Positions 33,466 through 42,025 of a DNA stretch of 64,000 nucleotides are shown one piece after another; within the stretch, counting starts at the first letter, position 1; each line of letters begins with the position of its first letter. A program made the position numbers and the translations under genes. Location of the stretch: positions 4,691,501-4,755,500 of the forward strand of contig NZ_CP054021.1 in NCBI RefSeq assembly GCF_005862305.2. Reading direction: 5' to 3'. The DNA comes from Rhizobium indicum (GTDB lineage: Bacteria > Pseudomonadota > Alphaproteobacteria > Rhizobiales > Rhizobiaceae). The notes beneath the pieces are model-generated. The model worked only from the letters and a program-made list of their open reading frames with translations. It did not search any database and was not told the origin of the DNA.

Positions 33466-34242
33466 CTATTCAACAAGCCCGAAGATAGGGCCGTAGCCGC
33501 CGTGCCAGGACCAGTCGTTGCGGCCCATTGCCGGATTGTAAAGTCCGACGCCTCGTCCGCCATCGAGAAATAAGGCATCGGAGCATTTCAGATGGTCGCG
33601 GAAGAGCCGTGCGAAATGGTGGAAATTCACCCCGTCTTCGCTGATCGCGAAGCGAACCGTGCCGCGCTCACAGGTTCCGACACCGCTGCGGCGGGTCCGG
33701 TCTGTCGAGCCGACGATGAAGATCGGGTTCAATTTGTTGGCGATGACAAGCATCGGACCGGATTGGGTGGCGAACCGCACCTTGGCCCGACGCTTCAGAA
33801 ATTCATCGGTTGGGAGTATCCCGGCGCCTGCCTCACTGAGAAAGAATACGCCGTTTGGCTTCTTATAGAAATTCGGTACCTGGCCCGAGGAGCTTTTGGC
33901 TTCTGTCGTATTGGCAGGTTTTAATTCCCTGCCGTTCTCGACATAGAGTCCCATCGGCGAAAAATCGGCACGATACATCCCGGCGTTAACGGCGAAAGTC
34001 AGCGTTTGCCCCTCGGCGCGAACGGCTTCGGCTAGGCTTGAAAAAGTGCGGTATGGCGCGCCATCGGCGTTCGTCCAGAACAATCGCAGGTCGGCTTTGC
34101 CCGGTTCCAGCGTGCAGACGACGTATTTCGCCTCTTCGAAGGTTTGCTGTTCGCATTGTTCAGCATGCGCTTGATGCAAGAATGTCATCGTTGCTGCCAG
34201 CATGATGGCGGCGGCGAGTATGCCGTGTTTGAGAGAGGTCAT
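33466..34242 (-). CDS. Secreted phosphodiester glycosidase-like protein (NAGPA fold)
   Basis: 258 residues with a signal peptide (LAAAIMLAATMTFLHQAHA). The domain shows LTFAVNAGMYRADFSPMGLY, with the conserved NAGM, and then LFLDGGRGVGLYNP, the D-G-G motif of phosphodiester glycosidases such as N-acetylglucosamine-1-phosphodiester alpha-N-acetylglucosaminidase. Also seen are QSGPMLVI and GVGTCERGTVRFAISEDG. Predicted to act in the periplasm or outside the cell on sugar phosphodiesters. Ends 22 bases from ubiA on the same strand, so it may be co-transcribed with it. Confidence 0.8.
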   Translation of the reverse strand: MTSLKHGILAAAIMLAATMTFLHQAHAEQCEQQTFEEAKYVVCTLEPGKADLRLFWTNADGAPYRTFSSLAEAVRAEGQTLTFAVNAGMYRADFSPMGLYVENGRELKPANTTEAKSSSGQVPNFYKKPNGVFFLSEAGAGILPTDEFLKRRAKVRFATQSGPMLVIANKLNPIFIVGSTDRTRRSGVGTCERGTVRFAISEDGVNFHHFARLFRDHLKCSDALFLDGGRGVGLYNPAMGRNDWSWHGGYGPIFGLVE

Positions 34243-34264
34243 CGGTGCCACATCCTTGAGCTGC

Positions 34265-35164
34265 TTACCATGTGCCTGACAAAGCTGCGCAGGCAAGAAG
34301 CACCCCCGTCAGGATATTCGCGAGGAACAGGCGATAATTCATGTCCGGGCGGGCAAGATCGATCCGTCGGGTTTGCCAGGCAAGATGGACGGCGATCATC
34401 AGAATTCCGATCGCATAAGGCGGCGACATCTCCAACAGCCAGCCCCCGAGCGACCACGCGCCGACCGCCAGAGCATAGAACAGGCCGATCAAGGTCTTGC
34501 CGTGCCGGCCGAACAGGATTGCCGTCGATTTCAGGCCAAGACGATCGACATAGGCATAGATCGTATCATAGCCGATCTGCCAGGCGATGGCCCCGGCCCA
34601 CATCAGCACGGCGCCGACCGGGATATGTCCAGCAGCCTCGGCCCATGCCATCAGCATCCCCCAATTGAACGCCGCGCCCAGGACGGCCTGGGGCCAGTGG
34701 GTGAAGCGCTTGCAGAGCGGATAGACGAAGACGAGCGGCAGCACACATATCGCGATGAGGCGGGTATAAGGCGTCAGGAAAAACAGAAGCGAAGCTGCCA
34801 GTGCGAGCTCAGCAGTCAGGAAGACAAAGGCCGGCAGCGTGGCGATCTCTCCGCTTGCCAAGGGCCGAAAGCGGGTCCGCTCGACATGGCCGTCAAACTT
34901 CCGATCGGCGATGTCGTTGACCGTGGAACCGGCGCTTCTCATCAGAAGAGCGCCAAGAGAGAAGATCGCCAATTGCCTGAGGTCCGGGAGACCGTGGGAT
35001 GCCTGGATAAGGGCGGCCCAGCACGGGAAGAGAGTCAACCATATTCCGACCGGGCGATCCAGCCGCGCCAACCGCGTATATGGCCGCCATGCGGCCGGCA
35101 GCCGGCGATCCACCCAGTCGCCACGGTGGCTATCGCTGAGATCGGGGCGGCTCAGAGTCGTCAT
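34265..35164 (-). CDS. ubiA: 4-hydroxybenzoate polyprenyltransferase
   Basis: 299 residues. The first Asp-rich motif NDIADRKFD (residues 83-91) and the second, YDTIYAYVDRLGLKS, match UbiA enzymes that prenylate 4-hydroxybenzoate in ubiquinone synthesis. About nine membrane segments. The ATG at 35164 has GGA 7 bases upstream; a TTG four codons earlier is also possible. The next gene downstream follows after only 22 bases but is unrelated in function. Confidence 0.9.
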   Translation of the reverse strand: MTTLSRPDLSDSHRGDWVDRRLPAAWRPYTRLARLDRPVGIWLTLFPCWAALIQASHGLPDLRQLAIFSLGALLMRSAGSTVNDIADRKFDGHVERTRFRPLASGEIATLPAFVFLTAELALAASLLFFLTPYTRLIAICVLPLVFVYPLCKRFTHWPQAVLGAAFNWGMLMAWAEAAGHIPVGAVLMWAGAIAWQIGYDTIYAYVDRLGLKSTAILFGRHGKTLIGLFYALAVGAWSLGGWLLEMSPPYAIGILMIAVHLAWQTRRIDLARPDMNYRLFLANILTGVLLACAALSGTW

Positions 35165-35381
35165 GATGTGATCCAAATTTCCTGTCGCAAATAGCCGTGA
35201 AGCCTGAGGTTTTTGTCGCCATCGGCGTTGCCCAGAATAGGAATTTTTGCAGACACGGCAATAACCGTCGGTTTGCGATTGATCGCTGACCTTCTGCGGA
35301 AAATGCAGCTAGCTGTTCTTGTTGCGTTCACATGCTTGCGATATGAATTCTCCCGATCTTGGAGCAGCGAGAGGAAAGATC

Positions 35382-35765
35382 ATGAGTGTCTACGCAACCG
35401 TCGGCGCAATCGATTCCGTCAAATCGAATGGCTTCTATGATGCGAGCTTGGCAACGATCGGATGGAGCAAACATGAGGACTTTCCGGGATGGCGCGCCTA
35501 TTCCGAAGGCGGGAAGGGGGAAGGTTTCGTTCTATGGGTTTGCAAACCGTTCAACGGCGAACCGGCGAGTGCCGGAAATGGCTCGATGGTTGGTTTCATG
35601 GCTAAGTCCCGCGCCGAGGTGGACGCTTTTTACGATGTTGCCATGACCAACGGCGGAACGGACGAGGGCGCGCCTGATCTACGTCCGCACTACGGGCCGA
35701 ACTGGTATTCCGCTTACGTGCGTGACCCCGCCGGAAACAAGATTGCGGTCGTCCACAACGGCTGA
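35382..35765 (+). CDS. VOC family protein
   Basis: 127 residues, GAGGAAAG before the ATG. The sequence has the single-domain VOC order: YATVGAIDSVKSNGFYDASL at the start, FVLWVCKPFNGEPASAGNGS in the middle, and YVRDPAGNKIAVVHNG at the end. Typical glyoxalase metal ligands are not all present. It resembles small dioxygenase-like proteins of unknown substrate. Preceded by a short AT-rich promoter region shared with the divergent ubiA. Confidence 0.78.
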   Translation: MSVYATVGAIDSVKSNGFYDASLATIGWSKHEDFPGWRAYSEGGKGEGFVLWVCKPFNGEPASAGNGSMVGFMAKSRAEVDAFYDVAMTNGGTDEGAPDLRPHYGPNWYSAYVRDPAGNKIAVVHNG

Positions 35766-36396
35766 ATATGACGTGGGTGCCTTGCTGATGATAGACGGCT
35801 AGATCGAACCCGGTGCCGATCCCGACGCGAAGGTCGAGGGAAGCTCGGCATGGGGCCGCCTGCCGCGAGATAAGCTGTCGACGCGCTTGGCTTCATCCAA
35901 TTCTGCATAGGCCGATCCAGCAGGACTGTTTCGATCCTATTGTGGACGGCGATGCCGGGACATTCAATCTCTACCAGGCAGTACGGGCGGTGCCGAGCGC
36001 GGTCGTATGAGAGGATGAGACCTGTGCGACGTGTGTCTTGAGCGACACGACGCAGTTTCCCGGAAAGCTCAGATTGTGCAACGTCAAGTGTTTCAGCAAT
36101 GTGTCCGCGTCGCGCTTTTCTGTTAGCGGAAATGTCACAGTCATGCGAGTTCTCCAACGAATAAACTGAGCATCCGCAACAATTAATGTCTAAATTCTTT
36201 TGCGTCGCAACAAGAAAATTTTAACGATAAAATTAAAATCGATTAACTTTCGAGTTGCTGTTTTTAAAATCGTTTGAATTGGTCGCGCTTCTCCATCCTA
36301 ACCGGCTCGTTTCGTCCGGTTTCCGCCGGGCGAAGTGCTGAGGAGAAGGCGTTTGCAGTGTCGTCAGCGCGAAGTGCGATGACCTAAGATCGCCGG
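35766..36396. other. Intergenic region between the VOC gene and argG
   Basis: About 630 bases. The right part (36180-36280) is very AT-rich and promoter-like. A possible 57-codon gene on the minus strand lies at 35971-36144. Other open frames, including the minus-strand frame at 35714-36157, show no domain or start signal. Confidence 0.5.
35971..36144 (-). CDS. Possible small protein, 57 aa
   Basis: ATG at 36144 with GGAG 9 bases upstream and an AT-rich region before that. It encodes MTVTFPLTEKRDADTLLKHL, then LTLHNLSFPGNC and a Ser/Thr-rich tail. No family recognised, and no signal or membrane segment. It rests only on the ribosome-binding site and upstream composition. Confidence 0.3.
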   Translation of the reverse strand: MTVTFPLTEKRDADTLLKHLTLHNLSFPGNCVVSLKTHVAQVSSSHTTALGTARTAW

Positions 36397-37608
36397 TCAT
36401 CTGCCGTTGCGGGCTGCCCAGCTCTTAAGCCGCAAGCCGTTAAGCCTGATGAAACCTTCGGCGTCACGATGATCGTAGGCGACCGCGCTTTCCTCGAAGG
36501 TGACGAGGTCGGCTGAATAGAGTGACCAGGGAGAGGTGCGCGAGATGACCGAGGCGCTTCCCTTGTAGAGCCTCACAGTCACTTCCCCGCTGACGAAAGC
36601 CTGGCTTTGGTCGATCAAGGCTTGCAGCATTTCCCGCTCCGGCGCGAACCAGAAGCCGTTGTAGATGAGCTCGGCGTAACGGGGCATGATCTCGTCCTTC
36701 AGATGCGCCGCGGCGCGATCGAGCGTGATCGATTCAATGCCGCGATGGGCGGCGAGGAGGATCGTCCCTCCCGGCGTCTCGTATATTCCCCTCGACTTCA
36801 TGCCGATGAAGCGGTTTTCGACCAGATCGAGGCGTCCGACACCATGCCGGCCGCCCAGTCCATTGAGTTCGCTCAGCAATGCGGCCGGTGTCATGGACTT
36901 GCCATTCACCGAAACCGGGTCACCTGCCTCGAAACCGATGGTGATGATCTCGGGGGCGTCAGGAGCATCGAGCGGATCAACCGTGCGCTGATAGACATGA
37001 TCGGGCGCGACCTCCGCCGGATTTTCGAGGATCTTGCCTTCGGTCGAGGTGTGCAGCAGGTTGGCGTCGATCGAGAACGGCGCCTCGCCGCGCTTGTCGC
37101 TTGGCACCGGGATGTGATGCTTCTCGGCATATTCCAGAAGCTGCGTACGGGAGCGGATGTTCCATTGGCGCCAGGGAGCGATGACCTTAAGCGACGGATC
37201 GAGCGCATTGATGGCCAGCTCGAACCGGATCTGGTCATTGCCCTTGCCCGTCGCGCCGTGGGCGATGGCATCCGCGCCAACCTCCCGGGCTATGCCGACC
37301 AGACGCTTGGCAATCAGCGGCCGTGCAATGGAACTGCCCAGCAGATATTGCCCCTCATAGAGCGCGTTCGCCCGTAGCATCGGAAAGACGAAATCGCTGA
37401 CGAACTCCTCGCGCAGATCGACGATGCGGATGTCCTTGACCCCTGACATCTCCGCCTTGGCGCGCGCCGGCTCGAGCTCCTCGCCCTGGCCGAGATCGGC
37501 GGTGAACGTCACCACTTCGCATCCGTAGACCTCCTGCAACCATTTGAGGATGATCGAGGTATCCAGCCCGCCCGAATAGGAAAGCACAATTTTCTCTATC
37601 TTCGTCAT
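36397..37608 (-). CDS. argG: Argininosuccinate synthase
   Basis: 403 residues, the usual family length. The N-terminal ATP-binding P-loop is [17 protein letters not shown] (residues about 8-24), and [17 protein letters not shown] and [14 protein letters not shown] carry the citrulline and aspartate sites. It catalyses ATP-dependent condensation of citrulline and aspartate in arginine synthesis. The ATG follows GAGATGGG. It diverges from an Lrp/AsnC-type regulator with about 120 bases between starts, so that regulator may control it. Confidence 0.95.
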   Translation of the reverse strand: MTKIEKIVLSYSGGLDTSIILKWLQEVYGCEVVTFTADLGQGEELEPARAKAEMSGVKDIRIVDLREEFVSDFVFPMLRANALYEGQYLLGSSIARPLIAKRLVGIAREVGADAIAHGATGKGNDQIRFELAINALDPSLKVIAPWRQWNIRSRTQLLEYAEKHHIPVPSDKRGEAPFSIDANLLHTSTEGKILENPAEVAPDHVYQRTVDPLDAPDAPEIITIGFEAGDPVSVNGKSMTPAALLSELNGLGGRHGVGRLDLVENRFIGMKSRGIYETPGGTILLAAHRGIESITLDRAAAHLKDEIMPRYAELIYNGFWFAPEREMLQALIDQSQAFVSGEVTVRLYKGSASVISRTSPWSLYSADLVTFEESAVAYDHRDAEGFIRLNGLRLKSWAARNGR

Positions 37609-37732
37609 CAACCCATCTCCATCTCGATGCTGGAACGATAGGCCAAGTCCTACGCAATGAGCTTGCGAAGCATCCGTAAAATTGCAAAAATTTAGCATGT
37701 CATGCCATTACAGCCCGAGTAGGAGCTATGAA

Positions 37733-38200
37733 ATGCCAGTCGCCTTGGATCCGATCGATCGCCATATTCTGCGCGTGCTTCAGCGTGACGGGCGTATTTC
37801 GAATGTCGATCTGGCGAAGGAGGTAGGCCTGTCACCGTCACCGTGCCTGCGTCGCGTGCGGCTGCTGGAAGAGGCCGGGATCATCGATCGCTACGTCGCC
37901 GTACTGGACCCTGCAAAGGTCGGGGCGGGACTGACGGTTTTTGCCCGCGTGTGGTTCAAGACCCAGGACGCCGAGGTCACGCTCCGGTTCGCCCAAGCCG
38001 TCAGGCGGTTTCCCGAGGTGATGGAATGCTATCTAACGACAGGGGAGTGCGACGCCGTGCTTCGGATCGTCACCGCCGATCTGCACAGCTACTGGCGTTT
38101 TCAGGCCGATCACCTGACGCGCATTCCGAGTGTCCTCAGCGTCAAAACCGACGTGCCGATGGAAACGCTCAAGCGAAGCTTCGAACTGCCGTTGAGATAG
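37733..38200 (+). CDS. Lrp/AsnC family transcriptional regulator
   Basis: 155 residues from the ATG preceded by AGGAG at 7 bases. The winged helix-turn-helix is at residues about 7-50 (LDPIDRHILRVLQRDGRISN, then VDLAKEVGLSPSPCLRRVRL). The C-terminal RAM/effector domain includes VMECYLTTGECDAVLRIV and ends SFELPLR. These regulators bind amino acids as octamers. Divergent from argG, so arginine or a related amino acid is a reasonable but unproven effector. Confidence 0.85.
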   Translation: MPVALDPIDRHILRVLQRDGRISNVDLAKEVGLSPSPCLRRVRLLEEAGIIDRYVAVLDPAKVGAGLTVFARVWFKTQDAEVTLRFAQAVRRFPEVMECYLTTGECDAVLRIVTADLHSYWRFQADHLTRIPSVLSVKTDVPMETLKRSFELPLR

Positions 38201-38217
38201 GCGTCGTAGCTCGATCC

Positions 38218-38328
38218 CTATCCCAGGGGAGAGGCGTTCCGGTTCCTTGCCAGCCAGACGAGGCCTGTGACCAGGAGCAGGATCATCACGGCATGGGTGA
38301 TGTAATCGAGCGTGGTTTGCGCGGTCGT
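38218..38328 (-). pseudogene. Fragment of a small membrane protein, start lost next to a repeat
   Basis: On the minus strand the frame ends LDYITHAVMILLLVTGLV, WLARNRNASPLG, stop at 38220-38218. A single membrane segment with a conserved-looking tail is evident, but no start codon precedes it before the repeat element at 38344-38396. Probably a small protein of about 35 residues whose 5' end was displaced, or one using an unusual start. Confidence 0.3.
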
Positions 38329-38343
38329 ACGGCCTCCCTCCGG

Positions 38344-38396
38344 CCTCATCCTGAGGTGCCCCGGAGGGGCCTCGAAGGACGGGGCCGGCCACCGGC
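38344..38396. repeat. CCTCATCCTGAGG dispersed element (copy A)
   Basis: Begins CCTCATCCTGAGGTG and ends CCTCGAAGGACGGGGCCGG. The same element occurs at 61126-61188, and in inverse orientation at 38503-38548. Confidence 0.65.
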
Positions 38397-38502
38397 GTCT
38401 CATCCGGCGATATCGGCATGCAGCGCCACTTGCGCCTTCCCTGCCACCCGGCGTGGCTGGTGTTTCGGCGTTTGATGGATGCAGGATGCAGTGCTGCGGC
38501 GT

Positions 38503-38548
38503 GTCCTTCGAGGCTTCGCCCTTCGGGCTGCGCGCCTCAGGATGAGGG
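38503..38548. repeat. CCTCATCCTGAGG dispersed element (copy B, inverted)
   Basis: Reads GTCCTTCGAGGCTTCGCCC and ends GCCTCAGGATGAGGG, the reverse complement of copies A and C. Confidence 0.65.
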
Positions 38549-38703
38549 ACGTTGTAGGATGCCGCACTTCCAATAGATACCGTTGGTGAATGCCGCACCA
38601 GCGTTGAAGTGAGCCTCATCCCAAGGTGCGATCCGCTGAGCATCCGCGTTTGGCGGACGAACCGCCGATCCCGAGGGTCTGGGCCAGAGGGCCGGCGAGA
38701 GGG

Positions 38704-39516
38704 TTACTCGACCTGGATATGAATATGGTCGTCGTGGCGGGCGGCGCGGCAGCCTTGAAAGCGGATATGGCTATCGGAGATGCCGAGCGCGTTCTTCAGA
38801 TGCGGCTCGATGAAGATCTTCTGCAGGCCGAAGCGCGTCACACCTTCGCTGGTCAACCAGCCGATCGCGGCCGATGTGCGCTGCTCCTCGATCCGATAGG
38901 CCGGAAACAGAGGCTGCAGCGCATCGAAGTCCCAGCGGGTGGTAAGCCAGTCATTGCGCCCTTCGCACGGCAGTTCGTCGCCGGGGGCGGGTTGCTCGAA
39001 AGCGAAATAGCCGATCGGGGAGCGGGTGGCGCCATTCAGGAAGGCGCCGTCCACATCCTTGTAATAATAGGCGAAGTCCAGCTTTTTTCCGTCGGCATGC
39101 GACAGGTGCGGCAGCAGCGGAAAGCCTCTCACGAAGGGGAAATTCGCATCCAGCGCGACGGTGACGGTTCCAGGAAATTCCCTGTCCATGTGGGCGGCAA
39201 GCGCCTTTGCCAGATCGTGCACCTCGGGTGTGACGTAGTTGCGGTTCAGCAGGCAATAGATCGGGGAGCGGACCACGAGCCGGTCCGCGGCGTCGGCGAT
39301 GCAGGAGAGGGGAACCCGCCCGAAGATCGGCGCGGCGAAGGTCGCGGTAAAGGCGGCGCCAGCATAGCAAAGCAGGAAGATCGCAAGCTTGGGCAGAAAT
39401 CGCCGTAAGCCCCAGGCGCGTGAGGCGGCCAGCGCCACGAGATAGGCGATGCCGCCGATCTGCGTCAGCAACGTCAGAACGAGAACGATCAGGGCGTGGA
39501 GAGCAAAACGGAACAC
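38704..39516 (-). CDS. Membrane-anchored protein with LAS-type metallopeptidase motifs
   Basis: About 270 residues from a GTG with AAGG 7 bases upstream; the ATG at 39660 lies inside the operator of the divergent gene and is rejected. Two hydrophobic segments (HALIVLVLTLLTQIGG and PKLAIFLLCYAGAAFTATF) are followed by a soluble domain. HLSHADGKKLDFAYYYKD has the H-x6-D spacing, and HDDHIHIQVE at the C-terminus has the H-x-H of LAS (M15/M74) zinc peptidases. A periplasmic peptidoglycan peptidase role is inferred. No family name can be given with certainty. Confidence 0.6.
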   Translation of the reverse strand: MFRFALHALIVLVLTLLTQIGGIAYLVALAASRAWGLRRFLPKLAIFLLCYAGAAFTATFAAPIFGRVPLSCIADAADRLVVRSPIYCLLNRNYVTPEVHDLAKALAAHMDREFPGTVTVALDANFPFVRGFPLLPHLSHADGKKLDFAYYYKDVDGAFLNGATRSPIGYFAFEQPAPGDELPCEGRNDWLTTRWDFDALQPLFPAYRIEEQRTSAAIGWLTSEGVTRFGLQKIFIEPHLKNALGISDSHIRFQGCRAARHDDHIHIQVE

Positions 39517-39641
39517 GGGAAGGCCTTGGGGACGTTGCCATTCCCATAGGCGAGGGGATGGTGGCGCGCAAGGCGGATGGTGGGGAGTGCGCGGCTCATT
39601 TGCGCGTCCCCTGGAGTGCTTTGAATTGACAGGATCAATTA

Positions 39642-39657
39642 TCTGACTAAAGTCAGA
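39642..39657. promoter_or_regulatory. Perfect palindrome, probable MarR operator
   Basis: TCTGACT-AA-AGTCAGA is a perfect 16-base palindrome ending 4 bases before the start of the MarR-GNAT gene. TTGACA (39626-39631) just upstream may be the -35 box. Autorepression is the simplest reading. Confidence 0.6.
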
Positions 39658-39661
39658 CAAT

Positions 39662-40537
39662 ATGACCTACGATCCTGTCTCTCGTGTCCGTCGCTTCAAC
39701 CGTGCCGTCACCTCCGAAGTTGGCGCTCTCGATACGTCTTTCCTCGGACGCGGCCGTCCGCTGGGTGCTGCCCGCGTCCTCAATTCGATCGGGCGGGGGC
39801 AATCGGATGTTGCGGTGATCCGCGATTATCTCGGTCTCGACTCTGGCTTGATGAGTCGCCTGCTGCGCAGTCTGGAAGAGGAGGGACTCATTGAGACGGT
39901 GCCGAACCCTCAGGACGCGCGTCGCCGCGTTGCCAGGCTGACCGAAACCGGCCGTTGCGAGTTTCAGGCTTATGAAACGCTTTCCAATGCGCAGGCGAAA
40001 TCGTTTCTGGCGCGCCATCGTCGCCCGGACGAATTGCTGCGCGCCATGGATATCGTCGCTTCTTCGCTGAGACGTGAGCAGATCGTGTTCGAGCAGAAAG
40101 ACCCGCGACACGAGGACGCCAGCTATTGTCTCCGTCAATACTACGGCGAACTTGCACGCCGCTTCGAGAAGGGTTTCGATGTATCGCTTTCTCGCGATCC
40201 CGACGCCGAGGATATGATCCGTCCGCGCGGTGCGTTCCTGGTGGCCATGTCGGATGGCCTGCCGATCGGTTGTGTCGGGCTGAAGGGCAACGGCGGCGAA
40301 GTCGCGGAGATCAAAAGGCTCTGGGTTGCTCCATCCGCGCGTGGCCTTGGGCTCGCAACGCGTCTTATGACGGCCGCCGAGAACGTCGCCCGCGAGTTAT
40401 CCATCAAGCTCCTGCGTCTGGATACAAATAGCGCGCTGCCCGAGGCGACGCAGCTTTATCGTGGAACCGGCTGGAGTGAGATCGATCGTTTCAATGACGA
40501 TCCGTACCCGGACACGTTCTTTGAGAAACGCCTTTAA
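39662..40537 (+). CDS. MarR-type regulator fused to a GNAT acetyltransferase
   Basis: 291 residues in two parts. Residues 1-150 are a MarR winged helix (SDVAVIRDYLGLDSGLMSRL, then LRSLEEEGLIETVPNPQDAR RRV-like wing). Residues 150-291 are a GNAT domain (GAFLVAMSDGLPIGCVGLKG, EIKRLWVAPSARGLGLATRL, LRLDTNSALPEATQLYRGTGW). This two-domain architecture is widespread in actinobacteria and rhizobia, but its acetyl substrate is unknown. No ribosome-binding site precedes the ATG, and the operator abuts it, so the mRNA may be leaderless. Confidence 0.82.
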   Translation: MTYDPVSRVRRFNRAVTSEVGALDTSFLGRGRPLGAARVLNSIGRGQSDVAVIRDYLGLDSGLMSRLLRSLEEEGLIETVPNPQDARRRVARLTETGRCEFQAYETLSNAQAKSFLARHRRPDELLRAMDIVASSLRREQIVFEQKDPRHEDASYCLRQYYGELARRFEKGFDVSLSRDPDAEDMIRPRGAFLVAMSDGLPIGCVGLKGNGGEVAEIKRLWVAPSARGLGLATRLMTAAENVARELSIKLLRLDTNSALPEATQLYRGTGWSEIDRFNDDPYPDTFFEKRL

Positions 40538-40655
40538 GTGAAGGTGCTTTTGAGTGCGAACGTCTGACTTCTTGGCCTGATTTGTAATGATCCATTGTGC
40601 CATCCGACCCGCGATAGGAGATGGTGACTGTTTATGGCAGACGCTGCCGACTTCT

Positions 40656-40797
40656 CCTCCCTCATTCCTGTGCTTGTCACAGGAATCCAGCGCGCCCAAG
40701 TCCTTGGGCGCGAAAGAGTTTGTTCCTTAGATAAGAGCCATTCACGGCGCCGACGCGCCGTGGCTGGATTCCTGTGACGGGCACAGGAATGAGGGAG
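40656..40797. repeat. 140-bp structured inverted-repeat element
   Basis: The outer arms CCTCCCTCATTCCTGTGC...CAGGAATCCAGC (40656-40692) and the matching reverse (40761-40797) pair with two G-U-type changes. Each side also holds its own hairpin: CGCGCCCAAG-TC-CTTGGGCGCG at 40691-40712 and CACGGCGC...GCGCCGTG near 40743-40762. The element fills the gap between the MarR-GNAT and aldo-keto reductase genes. Confidence 0.65.
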
Positions 40798-40859
40798 GGG
40801 GAGGTGGCGTTCGAGCCAAAACTTGCTGCAGCAGCGCAAGGGCTACGCTCATCCGAGGA

Positions 40860-41891
40860 TCAGGCGGCGAAGCGCTCCGTTATCGGGCGGCGGCGCAGGT
40901 TCGGCTGCGTTACCGCAGGCGGGTTATAGGCCGCCTCCAACGGGCCGGTGTCGGTGCCGGGCGGGACGATCGCGTCGATCCGGTCGAGGATTTCGTCCGT
41001 CAGGCTTACCCCGGCGCCGGCAAGCAGATCGTCGAAGTGCTCCATCGTGCGCGGGCCGATGATCGCCGAGGTGACGGCGGGATGGGCGATAGCAAAGGCC
41101 ATCGCCATGTGCGCCAGCGAAAGACCTGCCTGCTGCGCGAGCGGGATGAGCCGTTCGACCGCGTCCAGCCGGCGCTCGTCGTTCATCTGCTTGGGGAAGC
41201 GTTTGGCGCGGGCGCTGTCGGGTTGCGGTGCGCCCTTGCGATATTTGCCTGTGAGCATGCCCATCGCCAGCGGGCTCCACACCATTGCGCCCATTCCGTA
41301 ACGTTCGCAGGCGGGTAGAACCTCGCGTTCGATGCCGCGGTTCAGGATCGAATAGGGCGGCTGCTCGGCGCGGAAACGTGCCAGATCACGGCGCTCGGAA
41401 ACCCATTGCGCCTCGATAATCTCCGAGACGGGGAAGGTCGACGATCCCACGGCGCGCACCTTGCCCGTCCGTATCAGGTCGGTGAGGGTCGATAGCGTCT
41501 CCTCGATATCGGTATCGGGTGCCGGCCGGTGGATCAGGTAGAGATCGATATGGTCGGTCTGCAGGCGACGGAGCGAATCCTCGACTGCGCGGATCAGCCA
41601 GCGGCGCGAATTGCCCTGTCGGTTCGGGTCGTCGCCCATCGGCAGATGCGCCTTGGTGGCGAGCACGACGTCGTCGCGCCGTCCCTTGAGCGCCTTGCCG
41701 ACGATCTCCTCGGATTCGCCGCGGCTGTAGATATCGGCAGTATCGATGAAGTTGACGCCGGCATCGAGAGCCTTGTGGATGATCCGGATCGAATCCTCGT
41801 GGTCGGGATTGCCGGCGGCGCCAAACATCATCGCGCCGAGGCAATAGGGGCTGACCTTGATGCCGGTTCTTCCAAGCGTGCGGTATTGCAT
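40860..41891 (-). CDS. Aldo/keto reductase
   Basis: 343 residues. The TIM-barrel catalytic tetrad is visible: Asp in FIDTADIYSRGESEEIVG, Tyr in the same segment, Lys in VVLATKAHLPMG, and His in YLIHRPAPDTDIEETL. NADPH-binding residues lie in IIGPRTMEHFDDLLAG near the C-terminus. AAGGAAC precedes the ATG. It diverges from a TetR regulator with two palindromic operators in the shared promoter, so induction by a carbonyl compound sensed by TetR is likely. Confidence 0.88.
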   Translation of the reverse strand: MQYRTLGRTGIKVSPYCLGAMMFGAAGNPDHEDSIRIIHKALDAGVNFIDTADIYSRGESEEIVGKALKGRRDDVVLATKAHLPMGDDPNRQGNSRRWLIRAVEDSLRRLQTDHIDLYLIHRPAPDTDIEETLSTLTDLIRTGKVRAVGSSTFPVSEIIEAQWVSERRDLARFRAEQPPYSILNRGIEREVLPACERYGMGAMVWSPLAMGMLTGKYRKGAPQPDSARAKRFPKQMNDERRLDAVERLIPLAQQAGLSLAHMAMAFAIAHPAVTSAIIGPRTMEHFDDLLAGAGVSLTDEILDRIDAIVPPGTDTGPLEAAYNPPAVTQPNLRRRPITERFAA

Positions 41892-41968
41892 GGTCTGTTC
41901 CTTTTATTGGGAGACGAACTTCGTGCGCATCGATGTGGCCAACACCGTCGCGCTGTGTTAAATTGCGT

Positions 41969-42010
41969 AAACGGAACCGCATTCCGTTTATATACGGAAC
42001 TTTGTTCCGT
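41969..42010. promoter_or_regulatory. Two TetR-type operators
   Basis: AAACGGAA-CCGCA-TTCCGTTT (41969-41989) and ACGGAAC-TTT-GTTCCGT (41994-42010) share the half-site ACGGAA and have centres 23 bases apart, about two helical turns. They lie between the divergent aldo/keto reductase and TetR genes. Confidence 0.7.
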
Positions 42011-42025
42011 TTTGCAAGCGAGTGA

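Larger units (their letters stand above)
38201..38703. other. Intergenic region with repeats and a gene fragment
   Basis: It contains two inverted copies of the CCTCATCCTGAGG element (38344-38396, 38503-38548) and a headless small-membrane-protein frame at 38218. Nothing else coding is supported. Confidence 0.5.

Noticed and set aside
39517..39660. N-terminal extension of the LAS-type peptidase gene to 39660
   Set aside because: It would place the start inside the operator of the divergent MarR-GNAT gene and add a Pro-rich low-complexity stretch.
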